Positions 44,160 through 56,526 of a stretch of 64,000 bases of DNA are shown piece after piece. The stretch is from contig JALMGJ010000004.1 of NCBI GenBank assembly GCA_023362775.1, positions 49,842,298-49,906,297 on the forward strand, given 5' to 3'. The stretch is from Charina bottae. Lineage: Eukaryota; Chordata; Lepidosauria; Squamata; Charinaidae. The notes below the pieces were generated by a model. It saw only the letters and a program-made list of their open reading frames with translations, did no database searches and had not been told where the DNA came from. The translations under genes and the position numbers were made by a program. Positions within the stretch are counted from its first letter, which is position 1. The number at the start of each line of letters is the position of its first letter.

Positions 44160-47100
44160 CCACACAGTGGTAGATCCCAAGCAGTCAAATCTTTGGATTC
44201 TGCAGTTGAAATATTTTTAATTTAATTTTAACAATAGCAGGGGTGGGAAAGATTTGTATGGGATTCTGGAAATCAATTCCCTAGAACTGAAAATAGGCAA
44301 TTCTAAGCTAGATAAACAAGGATAGTATTTGGCATATCTTCATATATTCATAACATATTGTTTTATAGTTCTTAAATGTTATATAGTTTTTCCTCCGAAA
44401 AGAAGCCACATTAATTAATACTCTGTTCAACTCAGGGAAGTTGACATACTCTGGCAACATTTCTTCTCCCCCCATGCTATACATGATGGAACATGAAGCA
44501 GAAAAACATGGTATAGTTTGAAACATTAATCCAACAAAAAGAACATGAATGCTTGGATCTTATAGCCCACTATCAACTCTTAATATTTTCCTAACTTCTT
44601 CTGGTCTAAGTTTGTTTTCTCCTAAATCAGTCTTCCTAAATCTTGCATTAAATCTGAGTCACCACACAAATAAAATAAACATCACACAAATGAGTCAAGG
44701 GGGCTACATGATTTCCAGTTTTAACAAGCTACGTTTCAAGACATAAATTTTAAGAATTAGATTTAATTCATACAAAATGTTCAGGGCCAAGAATTAATAA
44801 TAAGTGAATTCACATTTAGTCAGTCAGAGATTCCCTTACATCTGCCCTAAGCAAACATGTGTAGAAAACCAAGACTTCTTTACAAAGATATTCTTTGGAT
44901 TATTCCCAGAGACATGACATACCCCACTGACACAACTCAGTTCTGTTTTGAAAAGTATGTCTACCTAACAGCTAATCAACATTTATTAGGTAGCATTCTT
45001 TTGCTACCCTTTTGCATTCTGCCACAGTCCACAATTCTAAAGTAGGAAATAAGAATGTGAACTATATTATTTTCTTACTAAGAACAATTTACAGACTCTA
45101 GGTTCCAAATCCCTTTACCACAATGAAATCTACAGAATGCTCTCCAAAAGCATCCAAGATGTCATTGCTCCCAATTGTCTTGAAGTCAGTGGGAAAGGTG
45201 ATGCAATCTAGTTGTCAACTTGCATTAAGACACAAGAATGAGTATCATTAAATTAACCTATGGGGAAGGGGACAGTTTTAGTTGTAATCCTTGCCTAGGC
45301 TCCTACACAAAATCTCAGAGGACTGTAGATGATATGCTTGCCAGTTTCCCATGCACTGCCATCCTCTCACCACCTTATGATAGTCTCAGCCAGACATAGC
45401 TGGGTGGAAAGCAGATGGAATAAAGAGGATTTTAAAGGGCAAAGGATATAGGAGTGTGAATTAAGGCTCATAAGTGCATACATATTTAGCTTTTTAATAT
45501 ATATTTTAAGAACTATAGGGTTTTTTTAAAAAAAAATAAGGAAGTTATGGACTACTTTGGCTTGCAATCCTGGGTTACAAAGGTACAAACAAAGGGCAAC
45601 CAAACTTGTTTAGGCAATTTCTTTTATGGACTAGGAAAACTAATGTTTTATTGTTAGAGTAGACTGGCCAGAAACAGAAAAGAAACGGAAATAAAGAACC
45701 TGCCAATAGTGACTTTCAAGCCATTTTAAAAGTTTATTGGGAAAAAGTACTTTAGCTGTCAATGCCCATCGTTCACCTAAGAAGGCTTTTTCCCCATTGA
45801 GGACTCCTTGCCAGAAGATAAATATCAACTTCTGGATGTACCAGAGGCCTTATTTGCCTAAAAACTAAGTTCAGACAGACTACTGCTATATAAGTGGACA
45901 GTTACTTAATTAAAAAGTGGCAGAAGGTTTCAAGGTCATAGATTTACCACTGTGCTGTGAGATATTCCAATGTATAGGCAGGCACCTACAGATATATCTC
46001 GGTAGCTTCAACAGGGAGGAAATGTTATAGAAGACACAAATAGATCAATAAACCATTAGAAGATGATTTCCAATATAAATAAATAAATAAATCTTCCTTA
46101 CTTCCATGTTGACTGAATATGGCAATGACTCCATGGAGGGAAGAATACAAAGGATTTGTAATCATAACAATTAATTTTATTTAAATAATTGTTCTCATGA
46201 TAGTCACATTCACACATTATCCAAAATATCTTTACACTTCTTTATGGTCAGCACTTTTTCAATGCATGTCAGAACATCTGATTGCAGCAGGATCCCGGGA
46301 ATAATAGAGTCAGTGTATAAATGGAATATTGGAATAAGTTTTAAGAAGTGTCATGGTCCTTAGAGAAGAGCAAAAGCATTCACCCTTTGGTAGAGGAGAG
46401 AGACTCAACAGCTCCAGCTAAAAGAACAGCCAAAATGTTGTCCTTAACAGTATTTAATATACCAGGTGGATATACCAGCTTCATCTTTTCCTCCTAAAAG
46501 TTCAAGGAATTATATATGGCAGATACCCAATTCCATCCTAATACTAAATTCTTTAGATATCCAGGGAATTTCCCAGCTGAAAAGGAATTTAAATGTAGTT
46601 CTGAGTCCAAAGACAATATTTTAACAATTTAATGTCAATATTACATAGTGTAGGGCAGAAGATTCTGAATGTGTGTGGAGGTTGCAGGATATAAATATCT
46701 CCTACAACATGGCAAGAGCACAAGTCTATTGGCATGCAACACTGATTTAGCTGACTTCTTCCTCACTTTTCTCTATCTCTTTCTGCCTAATACTCTAAGT
46801 GTCAATTACTACTCACTGTTGCACAAACATATTTTACTAATGAAATCATACCAAGGTTTTCTTACTAATTAGAAAACATTAAGTTTAGTCTTGTCACTGA
46901 ATCAGTTTGCATCCAAAAAAAGTTAACATGTTTTAAACTCGAATAAACAGCCTTAACAAACAACAAAATGTGTACTGGCCTACTTAAAAAAATATTCAAC
47001 CTATCTTAACATTCTTTGAGACAAGCTTACTCACTACTATTAAAGCAAAGTCTCCATACACTAAATCAAAGACTGGTGCAGATGATTCTGAGTCCCTCAG

Positions 47101-48323
47101 GACACAGAAGGAACACACATGTCTTGTATTTCTTACTGGAAAAGACAATTGCTCCTGCTGTTCAGTTATTTCAAGAGCAGGCTCCCTTTAAAATCTGAGA
47201 CAGGTAGTGAATGATTGTACTTGGAATCATTTACACTTTAAAGACCTTTGAAACTACTGTGGAAAAGGAGCAATTGCAAAGTCATCTTTGTTTTCATGAC
47301 AGAACAATGGTGCACACACCTGCTTGACCTAATCATCTCTTGCTCATCTGAAACAGAGAGTATTTATTGTGTGCATCTTATCCCTCTTCCCTTACTTGAC
47401 CAATTTTAAAAAAGGTTAATATTCACTAATGATATCCATTTACATTGGACTATTGCTGTTTCATGTCTTAAATATATTTAACACTCTCTAATTTAGTTGT
47501 AGAATGCTTTCAGAGGGTACAGTTAAACACAGTGATTGGCAATTTACTTGAGAGGGAGGAAGAATAGCTGGTTATTAAGTCTTAACTGAGAATTTGCACC
47601 TTATTCTACTCCAGCTAATTAAAATGAAATCACTGTTGTTTGGCGACATACATTCTGTTAGCAGTTTTGTTTCAGAATGAAATGCCAAGAAAGTGTACAC
47701 ATTAAAAAAAAAAGACTTTCCATAGGAACAGGCTGGTGTAAGTTTTTTTTAACCAGTTCAACCGTAAAACATTTGCAACCAGCTGACAGCAGTTAAAAAA
47801 ACGAATTGCCTTTCAATATAATTAACTGTACTTAATGATTTCCTATAATGAAGAAAAGATATGCCCACAGAAGACACTTTCTCATTTTAATATCCAGCAC
47901 ATTCTTGCTTATTTACTTGGATTTCTAATTCATGTATTTGGATGTGTTTCTGTGCACACAAATTCATGTGCCATATGTGTGTGTGTGCATGTGTGCACAT
48001 GTGCAAACTTCATTCATGAAACAAAATGCTCAAGATGTTTTATTTCTTCTTCCTTACCTATAACATAAGAGTTGTATTTATCATTAAGTAATAAAAATGA
48101 AAAGTTGGGAACTGAATAGCCACATGACCACTGACTCAAAAGTCAGATTGTTGTTTGAATAAACCAAAATTTCTATAGGAAGTATTCTACTAATTCTGTC
48201 TTCTCATTATTCTGTGAAACCCAAGCATCACCGTCTATATTTCAACATAACCTACCTTTTTCTAAAAAAAAGAAAAAAGAAAAAACTAAGCCCCTTAAGT
48301 TACAAATGTATCTAATCATTGTC
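44160..48323. other. AT-rich DNA, nothing recognised (4.1 kb)
   Basis: No named repeat or exon. A TG/CA-rich run at about 47,975-48,005 and short A-runs only. This is the longest repeat-poor stretch in the window. Confidence 0.45.
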
Positions 48324-48333
48324 CATACTAAAC

Positions 48334-49973
48334 GTAAGTTAAGTTATGGGGAAAACTGGAGGCCTCTACAATTGACCAACGGCTACTCTACTTAATATGC
48401 ATGCTCCATGAAGGGACCTCACTTAAAATAAGATGTAACCCCCAGGGCCACCTCACCAATGCCGTTGAAACTGAGAAAGGCGTCAAGCAAGGATGCATCC
48501 TGCCCCGCCCCCCCCTATTTAACTTTTACATCAATTCCATGGTGGACCATCTTCACAGCATGGACTTTCACCCCCCAAAATTTGCGGGAAGACATATTTT
48601 CACTCTACTCTATGCAGATGATGCAGCACTATTGTCAAGAACACCTATTGGCCTTAAAAGAGCACTGAGAGCATTAACACATTATTGCAACGAAGACCAG
48701 CTGCAACTCAACTACCAGAAAACCAAAATAATGGCATTTGCCAAAAGACCCAAGAGTCACTCCTGGAGCATAGATGGCCATAAAATTGAGCAGGTCCCAT
48801 GTTTCAAATATCTGGGAGTAGTCCTCCATTCTGACAATAGCAGAAAAGCCCATGGGGACTACGTAGCTGAGATTGCACAAAGGAGCTCAAATGCCATTTT
48901 AAAATATCTCAAGTCAAGGGGTGGCCACTTCATACCTGCAGCACTCAAACTATTTGAAGCCAAGCCAGTAGCACAACTCCTGTATGGAGCCCAACTAGGC
49001 CCCTTCTCCAACTTTACTCCATTAGAACTTGTGCAATCAAAATTCTTAAGATCGGCCCTTCAAGTACCAAAATGCGTCTCTAATGCCACCCTGAGACTAG
49101 AGACAGGATTCATGAAAATAGAGGCAAGGGTGTGGGTGGTCATACTCAATTATTGGTTCAGACTATCCCTTTTTCCCCTTGGCCTTGTCCCATTAACTTT
49201 GAGTGATGACTTCCAATCCAAATGGAAAAAAGCAGTGACAAACAAAATCTCATCCCTGGGCTTCTCTCCAGGGCTGCTACTCAGCATGGGTTACGATCAG
49301 GCCAAAGCACTCATCAAACAGCGGGTAGCAGACACAGAATGCCAATTGGATCTAGCCAGCTCCCCAACCTTTATTGCCAATGAATCCAGTAGGTATTGTG
49401 CCTCCCCCATGTTATACCTATCTAAACTAGAGGTACCCAACCATCGGAGAGCTTTTACATTGGCACGATGTCATGCCCTCCCATCTGCTGTCCTCAAAGG
49501 CCGATATCGAAAGATCCCTTATCAGGAGAGACAGTGCCCCTGTGACTCTGGCCACATAGAAGCAACAGAGCATGTGCTCCTTCAGTGCGTTTTATAGAGA
49601 CATTCGAACTAGTCTCATTACACCATTGTTGTACAAATATCTGGGGCGCTCAGGACAATTTTATACCTCCCTGCTGCTGTCAGACATCAACCCTACCACA
49701 ACATACAATGTTCCCAGATTCTGTGCGGCAGCGCTTAAAATTCGCCGGATGATGATGGGTATCACAAACTAGCCTTCAATTTTAATTTTAATTTACTAGA
49801 GTAATGCATTTCCAGTTACATTAATCCTATGCTCATCTATATTTACCTAATGCCTTCACCCCCCTTTTTCTCCCCCTCTAGACCTGTGTTTTAGCTTTAT
49901 ATTTTAAACTCATTTGTATGTTCTATCCTCCTTATGCTGGTCTATGACCGTAATAAAGATTTGTTTGTTTGTT
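48334..49973 (+). mobile_element. 5'-truncated LINE (clade uncertain), fairly young
   Basis: Flanked by catactaaac at 48,324-48,333 and 49,974-49,983, a 10-bp target duplication. It starts inside the RT and ends at AATAAAGATTTGTTTGTTTG, with a short (TTTG)n-like tail. One main open frame of 398 codons survives. The family has another 3' tip at 35,768 and a likely antisense fragment in L1 at 16,573. Confidence 0.9.
48401..49597 (+). pseudogene. LINE reverse transcriptase to C-terminal finger, 398 codons
   Basis: This is the RT palm onwards of a non-LTR retrotransposon. Residues 27-36 are GVKQGCILPR (RT motif GxxQGxxxSP, where SP reads RP), and the catalytic YADD is at residues 71-74. It continues with NYQKTKIMAF, FKYLGVVLHS, VAQLLYGAQLG, LELVQSKFLRSAL and LEVPNHRRAFTLARCHALPS. 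A Cys/His finger, CPC-(9)-H-(4)-C, covers residues 379-396. A one-base frameshift near 49,588 ends it at 49,597; the true frame goes on as FYRDIRTSLITPLLY to 49,772. The first part of RT and any endonuclease are missing, so the copy cannot move itself. The open frame with only one visible lesion suggests a recent insertion. I do not assign the clade; the finger and sequence style are like LINEs common in reptiles. Confidence 0.85.
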
Positions 49974-49989
49974 CATACTAAACATAGTT

Positions 49990-51667
49990 TTTTTAAAAAG
50001 TATGCAAACCAAGTGGACAGAACAATATTTCAAGCATGGGGGAAAGATAGGTTGTAGCACAGTGACATCATCAAAGAAGGTGACGGTGGGGTTTGCACTA
50101 GGTTTTAATGGAGATGTGGTAAAATTTGTTTTCTGGGGGATGTGTAAAGATTTGAAGGGAAAAATTGTGGGACTTCTTTGATATGTTAAGCTTGTTACTC
50201 ACCAAAAAAACGGCTAGAAATCATACCTCAGGCTTTTAAAATTTGACATAAAAATTCAAAGTCGTGATTTATGGGGCATTTTCCCAAAAAGTCTGGGGCT
50301 CTTCATTTAGCAAATACATTTGTTTTAGTGATTGATCTGTATAAGAAAAAGTTGATCTGTATAAGAAAAATAGGAAAAGCAAGTAATGAAGATTCTTGCC
50401 CGATATCTGAATTCTTTATCCCCATTCACAATATGTACCAAATTCAGAAGAGCTATAGAATTTAATCATCGTGATTTCAGGAGAAAGAAAAGAAAAATTC
50501 CTGTAGTGCTGTGCCATGAGATATGTCACACACATTCCAGATACGCCAATTCTGTAATACTGTAACAGCAACTATGGTCTAAAGGTATTACAGATCGGCA
50601 ATTTCCCCAAGGTTTAAGCCCACCTCTGAATATGGTGGTATAAGCTCAGGACATATACCCATAGTAGCTGCTCACATCATTGATTGAACACATTCAATAA
50701 GTTTGGGATAAACACAGCTAAGCCCTCTTATTAAACAAGGTACATGAATTCTTATCTTGGATTCCAGTATATCCTGGTAGATGAGACACTTCTCTATTGT
50801 GTCACTTAATTCCAGGAAACAATAGAAACCCCACCAGTAGAAGCAGATTCACAGATATGGACAGTATATAATATTTAGTGACACTACCGTATATATTTCT
50901 GAAAGGTTTTAGCATAGATGTTTATGTAATATCAGATTTTGAAAAGCTGGAAAAATATGCAGGGGAATTCAGTGGGACTTCTCAGTTGAGATGTATAGGA
51001 TGTACAGGTAATATATAATGAACCAATTGCAATTCCATTTTGTGAAGCTGAAAGTGGGGAAGATGCAATACACAGTTTAAGCATGGTTAACGGTATCCAA
51101 AAAATCCTGAATTTCCTCTCCCATTTTCCCAGTGTGATCCACAAGGATACACAAGCACTCAATATACCACTTAGTTAATAGCTCACTTTTAAAATGTTAA
51201 CGAAACATAGTAGAAATAATATCAGAGGTTCATATACAAGCAAGTCATGGAGAAAAAATGATACACCTCAAACAAAAATAAAACGTTCAGAATGAAATCC
51301 CATTACTGATCATCTTCCTTAAGCTGAGATTTACTTAGACCTTAAAAATGCAAAGAAAAGTAGTTAAATCTTTTTATGCTTCATGTATCACTAAAACAGT
51401 ATATATACATGAATGCTCAGAATTATCCCAGTGATTGTCTGTACACAGAATCTTCAAGCCACATACCTGATTTTATCAAAATAACTGTTAGAGCCACAAA
51501 AAAAACTAAGTGGGTCACCTGTAAAGATCCACAGGAAAAATATTAACTTCTTGCCTCCAGGGGCCACTTTAAAAAAAAACATGTTTATGAGTGAATAACC
51601 CAATATTGTGCAGACTTGTGCAAGCTGTCACATCATAACCTATTTATGTCAATGGAATGAGACATTC
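49990..51667. other. AT-rich DNA, nothing firm
   Basis: One 20-bp unit (GATCTGTATAAGAAAAA) is duplicated at 50,334-50,373. No gene or transposon is recognised. Confidence 0.45.
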
Positions 51668-51775
51668 TGAACTCTGATCCCTCTGAGAAGGATCAAGCAA
51701 ATTAGTGGTTAGTAAACTGATCTTTTGCTATTCTTCTTACAAAGACACAACTGTTGAATCCAACAATCACAAAGT

Positions 51776-51843
<68 letters not shown>

Positions 51844-51958
51844 CTAACTAACTTTGTGATTGTTGGATTCAACAGTTGTGTCTTTGTAAGAAGAATAGCA
51901 AAAGATCAGTTTACTAACCACTAATTTGCTTGATCCTTCTCAGAGGGATCAGAGTTCA
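51668..51958. repeat. perfect 108-bp-arm palindrome with a (GATA)n loop
   Basis: Arms 51,668-51,775 and 51,851-51,958 are exact reverse complements over 108 bp. The 75-bp loop is almost entirely (GATA)n. Sequence after the right arm is (TC)n and (CCCT)n (51,959-52,008), followed by ACAATCACAAAGTTAG (52,009-52,024), a third partial copy of the arm's inner end. Confidence 0.95.
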
Positions 51959-52008
51959 TCTCTCTCTCTCTCTCTCTCTCTCCCTCCCTCCCTCCCTCCC
52001 TCCCTCCC
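51959..52008. repeat. (TC)n-(CCCT)n microsatellite
   Basis: Simple repeat joined directly to the right arm of the palindrome. Confidence 0.95.
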
Positions 52009-52040
52009 ACAATCACAAAGTTAGGAGAACTAAGATAGCT

Positions 52041-52059
52041 ATGCTGTCTTGTTCTATTT

Positions 52060-52094
<35 letters not shown>

Positions 52095-52112
52095 GTGAAA
52101 TAGAACAAGACA

Positions 52113-52116
<4 letters not shown>
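52041..52116. repeat. perfect 22-bp-arm palindrome with an (AC)n(AT)n loop
   Basis: ATGCTGTCTTGTTCTATTTC (extended by AC) at 52,041-52,062 and its exact complement at 52,095-52,116. The loop is an (AC)n-(AT)n run. It has the same design as the neighbouring 108-bp palindrome. Confidence 0.95.
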
Positions 52117-52190
<74 letters not shown>

Positions 52191-52207
52191 ACACACACAC
52201 ACACACA
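52114..52207. repeat. (AT)n-(AC)n microsatellite
   Basis: About 44 bp of AT followed by about 50 bp of AC, joined to the right arm of the small palindrome. Confidence 0.95.
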
Positions 52208-52794
52208 GAGCCCTTTAATGGGATATTAATAGATAGAAATCACTCCAATTAAGAGTAATTTTGAGATTCAAATACTTTGCAGGGCTTAAGTTGACATCTA
52301 TTAAAAACAGTATAGAAAGCTATTCACAAAGCTTCATTACTAATGGTAAGGCAATGGATTTTTAATGTTCATGGGCCAGGTAGAAAATCACTGCCACCTT
52401 TTTATCACAGGTCTATTAAATAACTAATTGTCCCACACTCCCATGTACTATACATTAAACAAATGAATAAGGAGAGCAAGGTGACTTTATCTATTATTAA
52501 ATTGATATGGCACCCGCAACTTCTTTATCAACTGAGAATAACACAATAAGCTACCTAAAGTGATAACAGGTATTTGATGTATATATCCATCAGGTCCATA
52601 TGCAAAACCATGCCATTCTATTTTTTATCTTAAATACTGAAAATCATAGCCAGTTATATATCATATGATATGCAGTAGATATATAGCTTGTTTATCAAGA
52701 TTAATTCCAAAAAGAAACCATACTCCACCCTTCATTTGGGGGGGAAGATGAGTGACTATTATGGATGTACTTTAACTGTGCAAGTTTACTTTAG

Positions 52795-52860
52795 GCAGGT
52801 TCCAGTCAACTCAATAAGATTTACTCCTAAGTAAAAGTGTGTGCGGGATGGCAGCCTAAA
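52795..52860 (+). repeat. old interspersed repeat
   Basis: CAGTCAACTCAATAAGATTT ... GGGATGGCAGCCTAAA resembles a reptile/bird repeat (caatgggacttactcc ... aggattgcagcc). Related pieces are at 53,537-53,605 (GGGAGTAAGCCCCACTGAAT) and 60,505-60,556 (GTGCAATCCTAGTGTGCTCA). Family not named. Confidence 0.4.
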
Positions 52861-52989
52861 ACTGCCTTCAGAAATGGATACTTGTTCTTTTACACATCTT
52901 CAACTTTGTCATTTAAAATTTGTATGACTTCATGTGAAGTAACTTCCACCTCCAGGTTTCAAAGCTGCTTAAATTTAAAAGATCATTTC

Positions 52990-54670
52990 ACCCTTCAAAC
53001 CGCAAACACGCTCAGCCCGAGCTTTAGCGGTTACAAATGACTGAATCGCTTCGGTAAACCGGCCAACTGCTTCTATGCTAAGGAAAATCGCCACTTCCGC
53101 TACACCAGCGCGGGTTGGAAAAGGAGCCAAGTCAACCACCGGCGCGACTACCAGGACGGGAGCGTTCCTCCGCTGGGACAGCTCGCCGCGGGTCAAGAGA
53201 TCAGCCCGATGCGATCAGCTTTAAGGAGCTTCTTCGATCGACTCCGCTGAAAGAAGGCGCGGGTGGCGAGGGCAAGCCCAACTCTTAAGGAGCCACAAAG
53301 TTCAGTGGAAAGTGCAGGGTACCAGTAGATGAGCATGGCTCGACCTGTGCTGTTACGAGCCTGTTTACCTCCCGGATGACTGCTGGGGAGTAAATGACGC
53401 CGAATTAAATAGGCCTAATTTCTAGCAAATGCGTTTCAGCATGTCCACCTGAAATTCGTCTTCCGCACACGCGAATGCATCCGAAACGCTGAAGCGGTGG
53501 CCCCCAATTGTGAACATCAGCCGAACTGCTGCCTAGGGCTGCAGTCCAACGCCTGCGTATCTGGGAGTAAGCCCCACTGAATTCAATGGACTTCTATCCG
53601 ACTAGACCTGGCCAAGTGGGGAAACTAGAAGTCGCTCGGTGTTTCATTAATACGCGGCCCGGGTGCTGTTTGCTGTGTTTTTCCCCATACCTGGAAATGC
53701 TTGAAAAAGGCGGAGATACGAGTAATCTGCAAGCTGAGACACCTGGAGCTGCATCTGGCTCCATAAATACTGGCCGCGGAGAAGAACTCGTCCTGCCGGC
53801 GAGCCGCCGCCGCCACCTCTCCGGCCCCGGCAGCGCAGCCCCAGGAAGCCGTAATCCAAAGGAGAAGAGTCAAAGGCACGCCGGGCTCCTTAAACCCCAT
53901 GGCTTTGTGTGCAGCAGGGTGCGGGAGGAGAAAACAACCCCGAACAGCCCTAAACACTCCGCACCGCGTGCAGTTCCGCCGTTTCACCTCGCCAAGGGAA
54001 AGGGAGGCGGCGGCGAAGTCTCAGCGCAGCAGAAACTCCGCGAGGAAAAAAGTTCAATCATTCAACTCTCTTCAACGCACCCCCCCCCCCCCCCAGTATT
54101 CAGCGCGCAGCCCTCCCCTCACTCCCAGGAGGAGGAGGTGGGGAAAGGGTGACAGAAGGCTGCGCGATTGGCTGCGGGAGACCTGAGTGACAGGGCGGCC
54201 AGGAGGGGCGGGGTGTTTGACCGCAAGGAGGTCGCGCGAGCGGGGAGGCGGGGGGCCACGAGAGAAGTCGGAGGCTGCGAGCGGCTTGGGGGTTCGTAAC
54301 TTTCCGTCCCGCGTGCGCGCCGCGCTGTGGCCAGGAGCCGTTGGGAAGCGCGCGCGCTTCTGGCTGTACCCCGTGCAACACCTGCCTGGTCTCTCTCGCG
54401 AAGGAGGGCGCGAAAGGCAAAATCTAGCGGACGCCCACATTGGGACGTGGGGCGAGCTAGGCTCCCTGAAAGCAGCTGGCCACCTACACCTCACCTTCCC
54501 ACCTCTGTCGAGAGCCACGCAGGTCTTTTTTAAGGGTGCAATTCGGGCAAAGTTAGGGGCGCCGAAGGCAAGTTCGGCGTGCGAGGTTGCTGACTTTAAA
54601 AACCCTCAACGTGAGCCCGAGGCACCCCTTCACAATTCATGACCTTAGATCTTCTCCGCGGACACACCCA
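52990..54670. promoter_or_regulatory. CpG island, candidate gene promoter
   Basis: The base composition changes abruptly from AT-rich to GC-rich with many CpGs, and unlike the GC-rich hATs no terminal repeats or tandem units explain it. It is densest at 53,760-54,560. It contains GC boxes, an inverted CCAAT box and a poly-C run (54,080-54,094). The region may hold a first exon; the best splice-donor-like sites are AAGGTGAGG on the minus strand (about 54,490-54,498) and weaker plus-strand ones. No protein is recognised from any of its open frames, and the direction of transcription is undecided. Confidence 0.65.
54166..54213. promoter_or_regulatory. inverted CCAAT box and GC box
   Basis: GATTGG (54,166-54,171) and GGGGCGGGGT (54,204-54,213) lie 33 bp apart in the densest part of the CpG island. 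This arrangement is typical of TATA-less housekeeping promoters. No TATA box at proper spacing is evident. Confidence 0.45.
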
Positions 54671-54949
54671 ACCAGCAGCACAGACGGCTGTTATTTTGAT
54701 AATGGTGCAATAAACCCACATGCACAAGAAACTTGGCCGGAGCGGTAGCTCGTGGCGGTACACGTGCAATTTCCAAGATGCCCGGCTGGAAGAATAACTT
54801 TGAAGAGCCGCTGTCAATTAGATTGGCAATTGGGAAATAAACCTGTGCATCTGTGACCGATGTAGAATTATCGCGCTGAAGCAATTGCTTAAACGGACGC
54901 ATCAGAGGATCGACGCTATGAAGAACCGATTGTTTTTTTAAATCCACTG

Positions 54950-55269
54950 ATGCATAGAACCTATTAGTACTGGGAATCTGTTAAGGCATAAAACCGAAAA
55001 AATGTGAAACTTGTCATTTTTTCCCTCTCCCTGCACTGAATCCCTTTAGGCACAAATACCTATGTAGATTTCATTACGTAATACCTAGTACTCAAATGAC
55101 TTTAGTCACAAGGTTTAGAGAGATGAGATTATATTCTAAAACTGTATTTTAATTTTTAAGCATATGGTAAGATGTGTAATGTTAAAAGTATTTCATACGA
55201 AATTAGCATGAGAATGTTCCTATACAAAATTAGCTGAAGTGCGTGTAAATACTACATATAGGGACAAAG
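54950..55269. other. nothing recognised
   Basis: AT-rich sequence right of the CpG island. Confidence 0.45.
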
Positions 55270-55277
55270 GCATAAAG

Positions 55278-55475
55278 TGAGGGTGGCAATCCATAGGCAA
55301 GGAACGTTCCCAACCCAAGCACTGGGCAACCCCAGTTTGAGAACGGGGCAGATTTTAATCCTTCCCTCTGCCCAAAATGCAAAGATGCAACACTTTGTTG
55401 ACATCACTAGTCACATTCTCTGTGACCCCAAGACACAGGCTAAAGCCCCCAAACCCCAAAAGTTTGCCGATCCTG
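55278..55475. mobile_element. probable degraded hAT MITE
   Basis: The right end AGTTTGCCGATCCTG resembles the terminal repeat of the 40.2-kb element (complement of CAGGGGTCGGCAAAC), and the left end TGAGGGTGGCAATCC is a weaker match. Flanks gcataaag (55,270-55,277) and gcataaac (55,476-55,483) agree in 7 of 8 bases and have the central TA. Confidence 0.5.
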
Positions 55476-55489
55476 GCATAAACCATCCT

Positions 55490-56518
55490 AACATAAAAAT
55501 GACCTAAAATCATTCAAATATTTATTATGTTAATTTCTATACTATCTTTCTTTGCATCAGATATTGAAGTAAAAACAAACATAATTAAAATACAACAGAG
55601 ACAGTTAAAATATACTGTATATTAATACAACTCTTGAAGTCAAAGTCCTAGCCTGGGAGAGATGCAGAGAAAGCTGCCACTGTGTGCTAAAGCAAATGGG
55701 CTTTCGGAAATGGACATATTTAAAAAAGTGAATATGACCAGATATATTCATATAAAGTAATCAATCCTTCAAGTTGCCCCTGCTGTGTAAAATCTTGTTT
55801 TGTTTCATTTGCCTAAATTTACACTGCCATAGACCTTTTCAACGATATTCAACACCTATAAATACATGATTATGGGTGGAACCTAACAGCTGTTTATTTG
55901 TAGTTAAGTGATGGAACTTAATCTCTGAACAGTCATGTATAAAATGCTGGGTTGTAGTTCTTAGATTTTCTACAAAAAAGCAATAATTTAATTTGCTCAA
56001 ATAATTGCTCAATTATTTGCTCAATAATTTAATTTGCTTTATGTTGCTCCAATATCCAAAGCCAATCTAATACCAACATAATAATTTATGTTGAATATCA
56101 GCATGGGATCAAAGAAAATTTGGTGAGAACTACCTATTAATATATGATTTTAATGCTCTAAAAATTTCTAGAATATTTGCAGGATTCTTACTATCTCGCA
56201 TACTTGAGCTACATAAATCTTACTCTACCCCTGAAGACTTTGAAAAAGAAGTGTCAAGAAATATAGCTTGGCAGTCTGGCTGCAAATATATTTATTTGGA
56301 ACTAAGCCATATTGATTTTAGCAAGAGTTGAGACTAAATAAGCTTATACCACTTTCAAGCTGAACATTGCTGGTGAAACTCATGGAAAATTCTAGTGTGT
56401 TGTTTATAACAAGTTCCCTGAGTTAAAAATTACAGCATTTAAGATATCATATATCTTGAGCTGATGATAAAGAAAATGGCTACTACAGCTTCATAATATC
56501 TGAAGCTTCAGGTTGAAT
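55490..56518. other. AT-rich DNA, nothing recognised
   Basis: Some local tandem TTTGCTCAATAATT-like repetition near 55,985-56,040. No gene signature. Confidence 0.45.
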
Positions 56519-56526
56519 CAGTAGAA

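Noticed and set aside
44220..44290. Another hAT left end (CAGGGGTGGGAAAG at 44,239)
   Set aside because: No matching right end or 8-bp duplication was found, and the flanking 8 bases lack the central TA.
51959..52252. Tyr-Ile and Thr-His repeat frames on both strands
   Set aside because: Translations of (AT)n and (AC)n microsatellites.
53586..54642. Open frames of 150-188 codons in the CpG island
   Set aside because: GC-rich DNA gives long open frames on both strands here. No domain, no consistent splice structure, and the first codons come from an old repeat.
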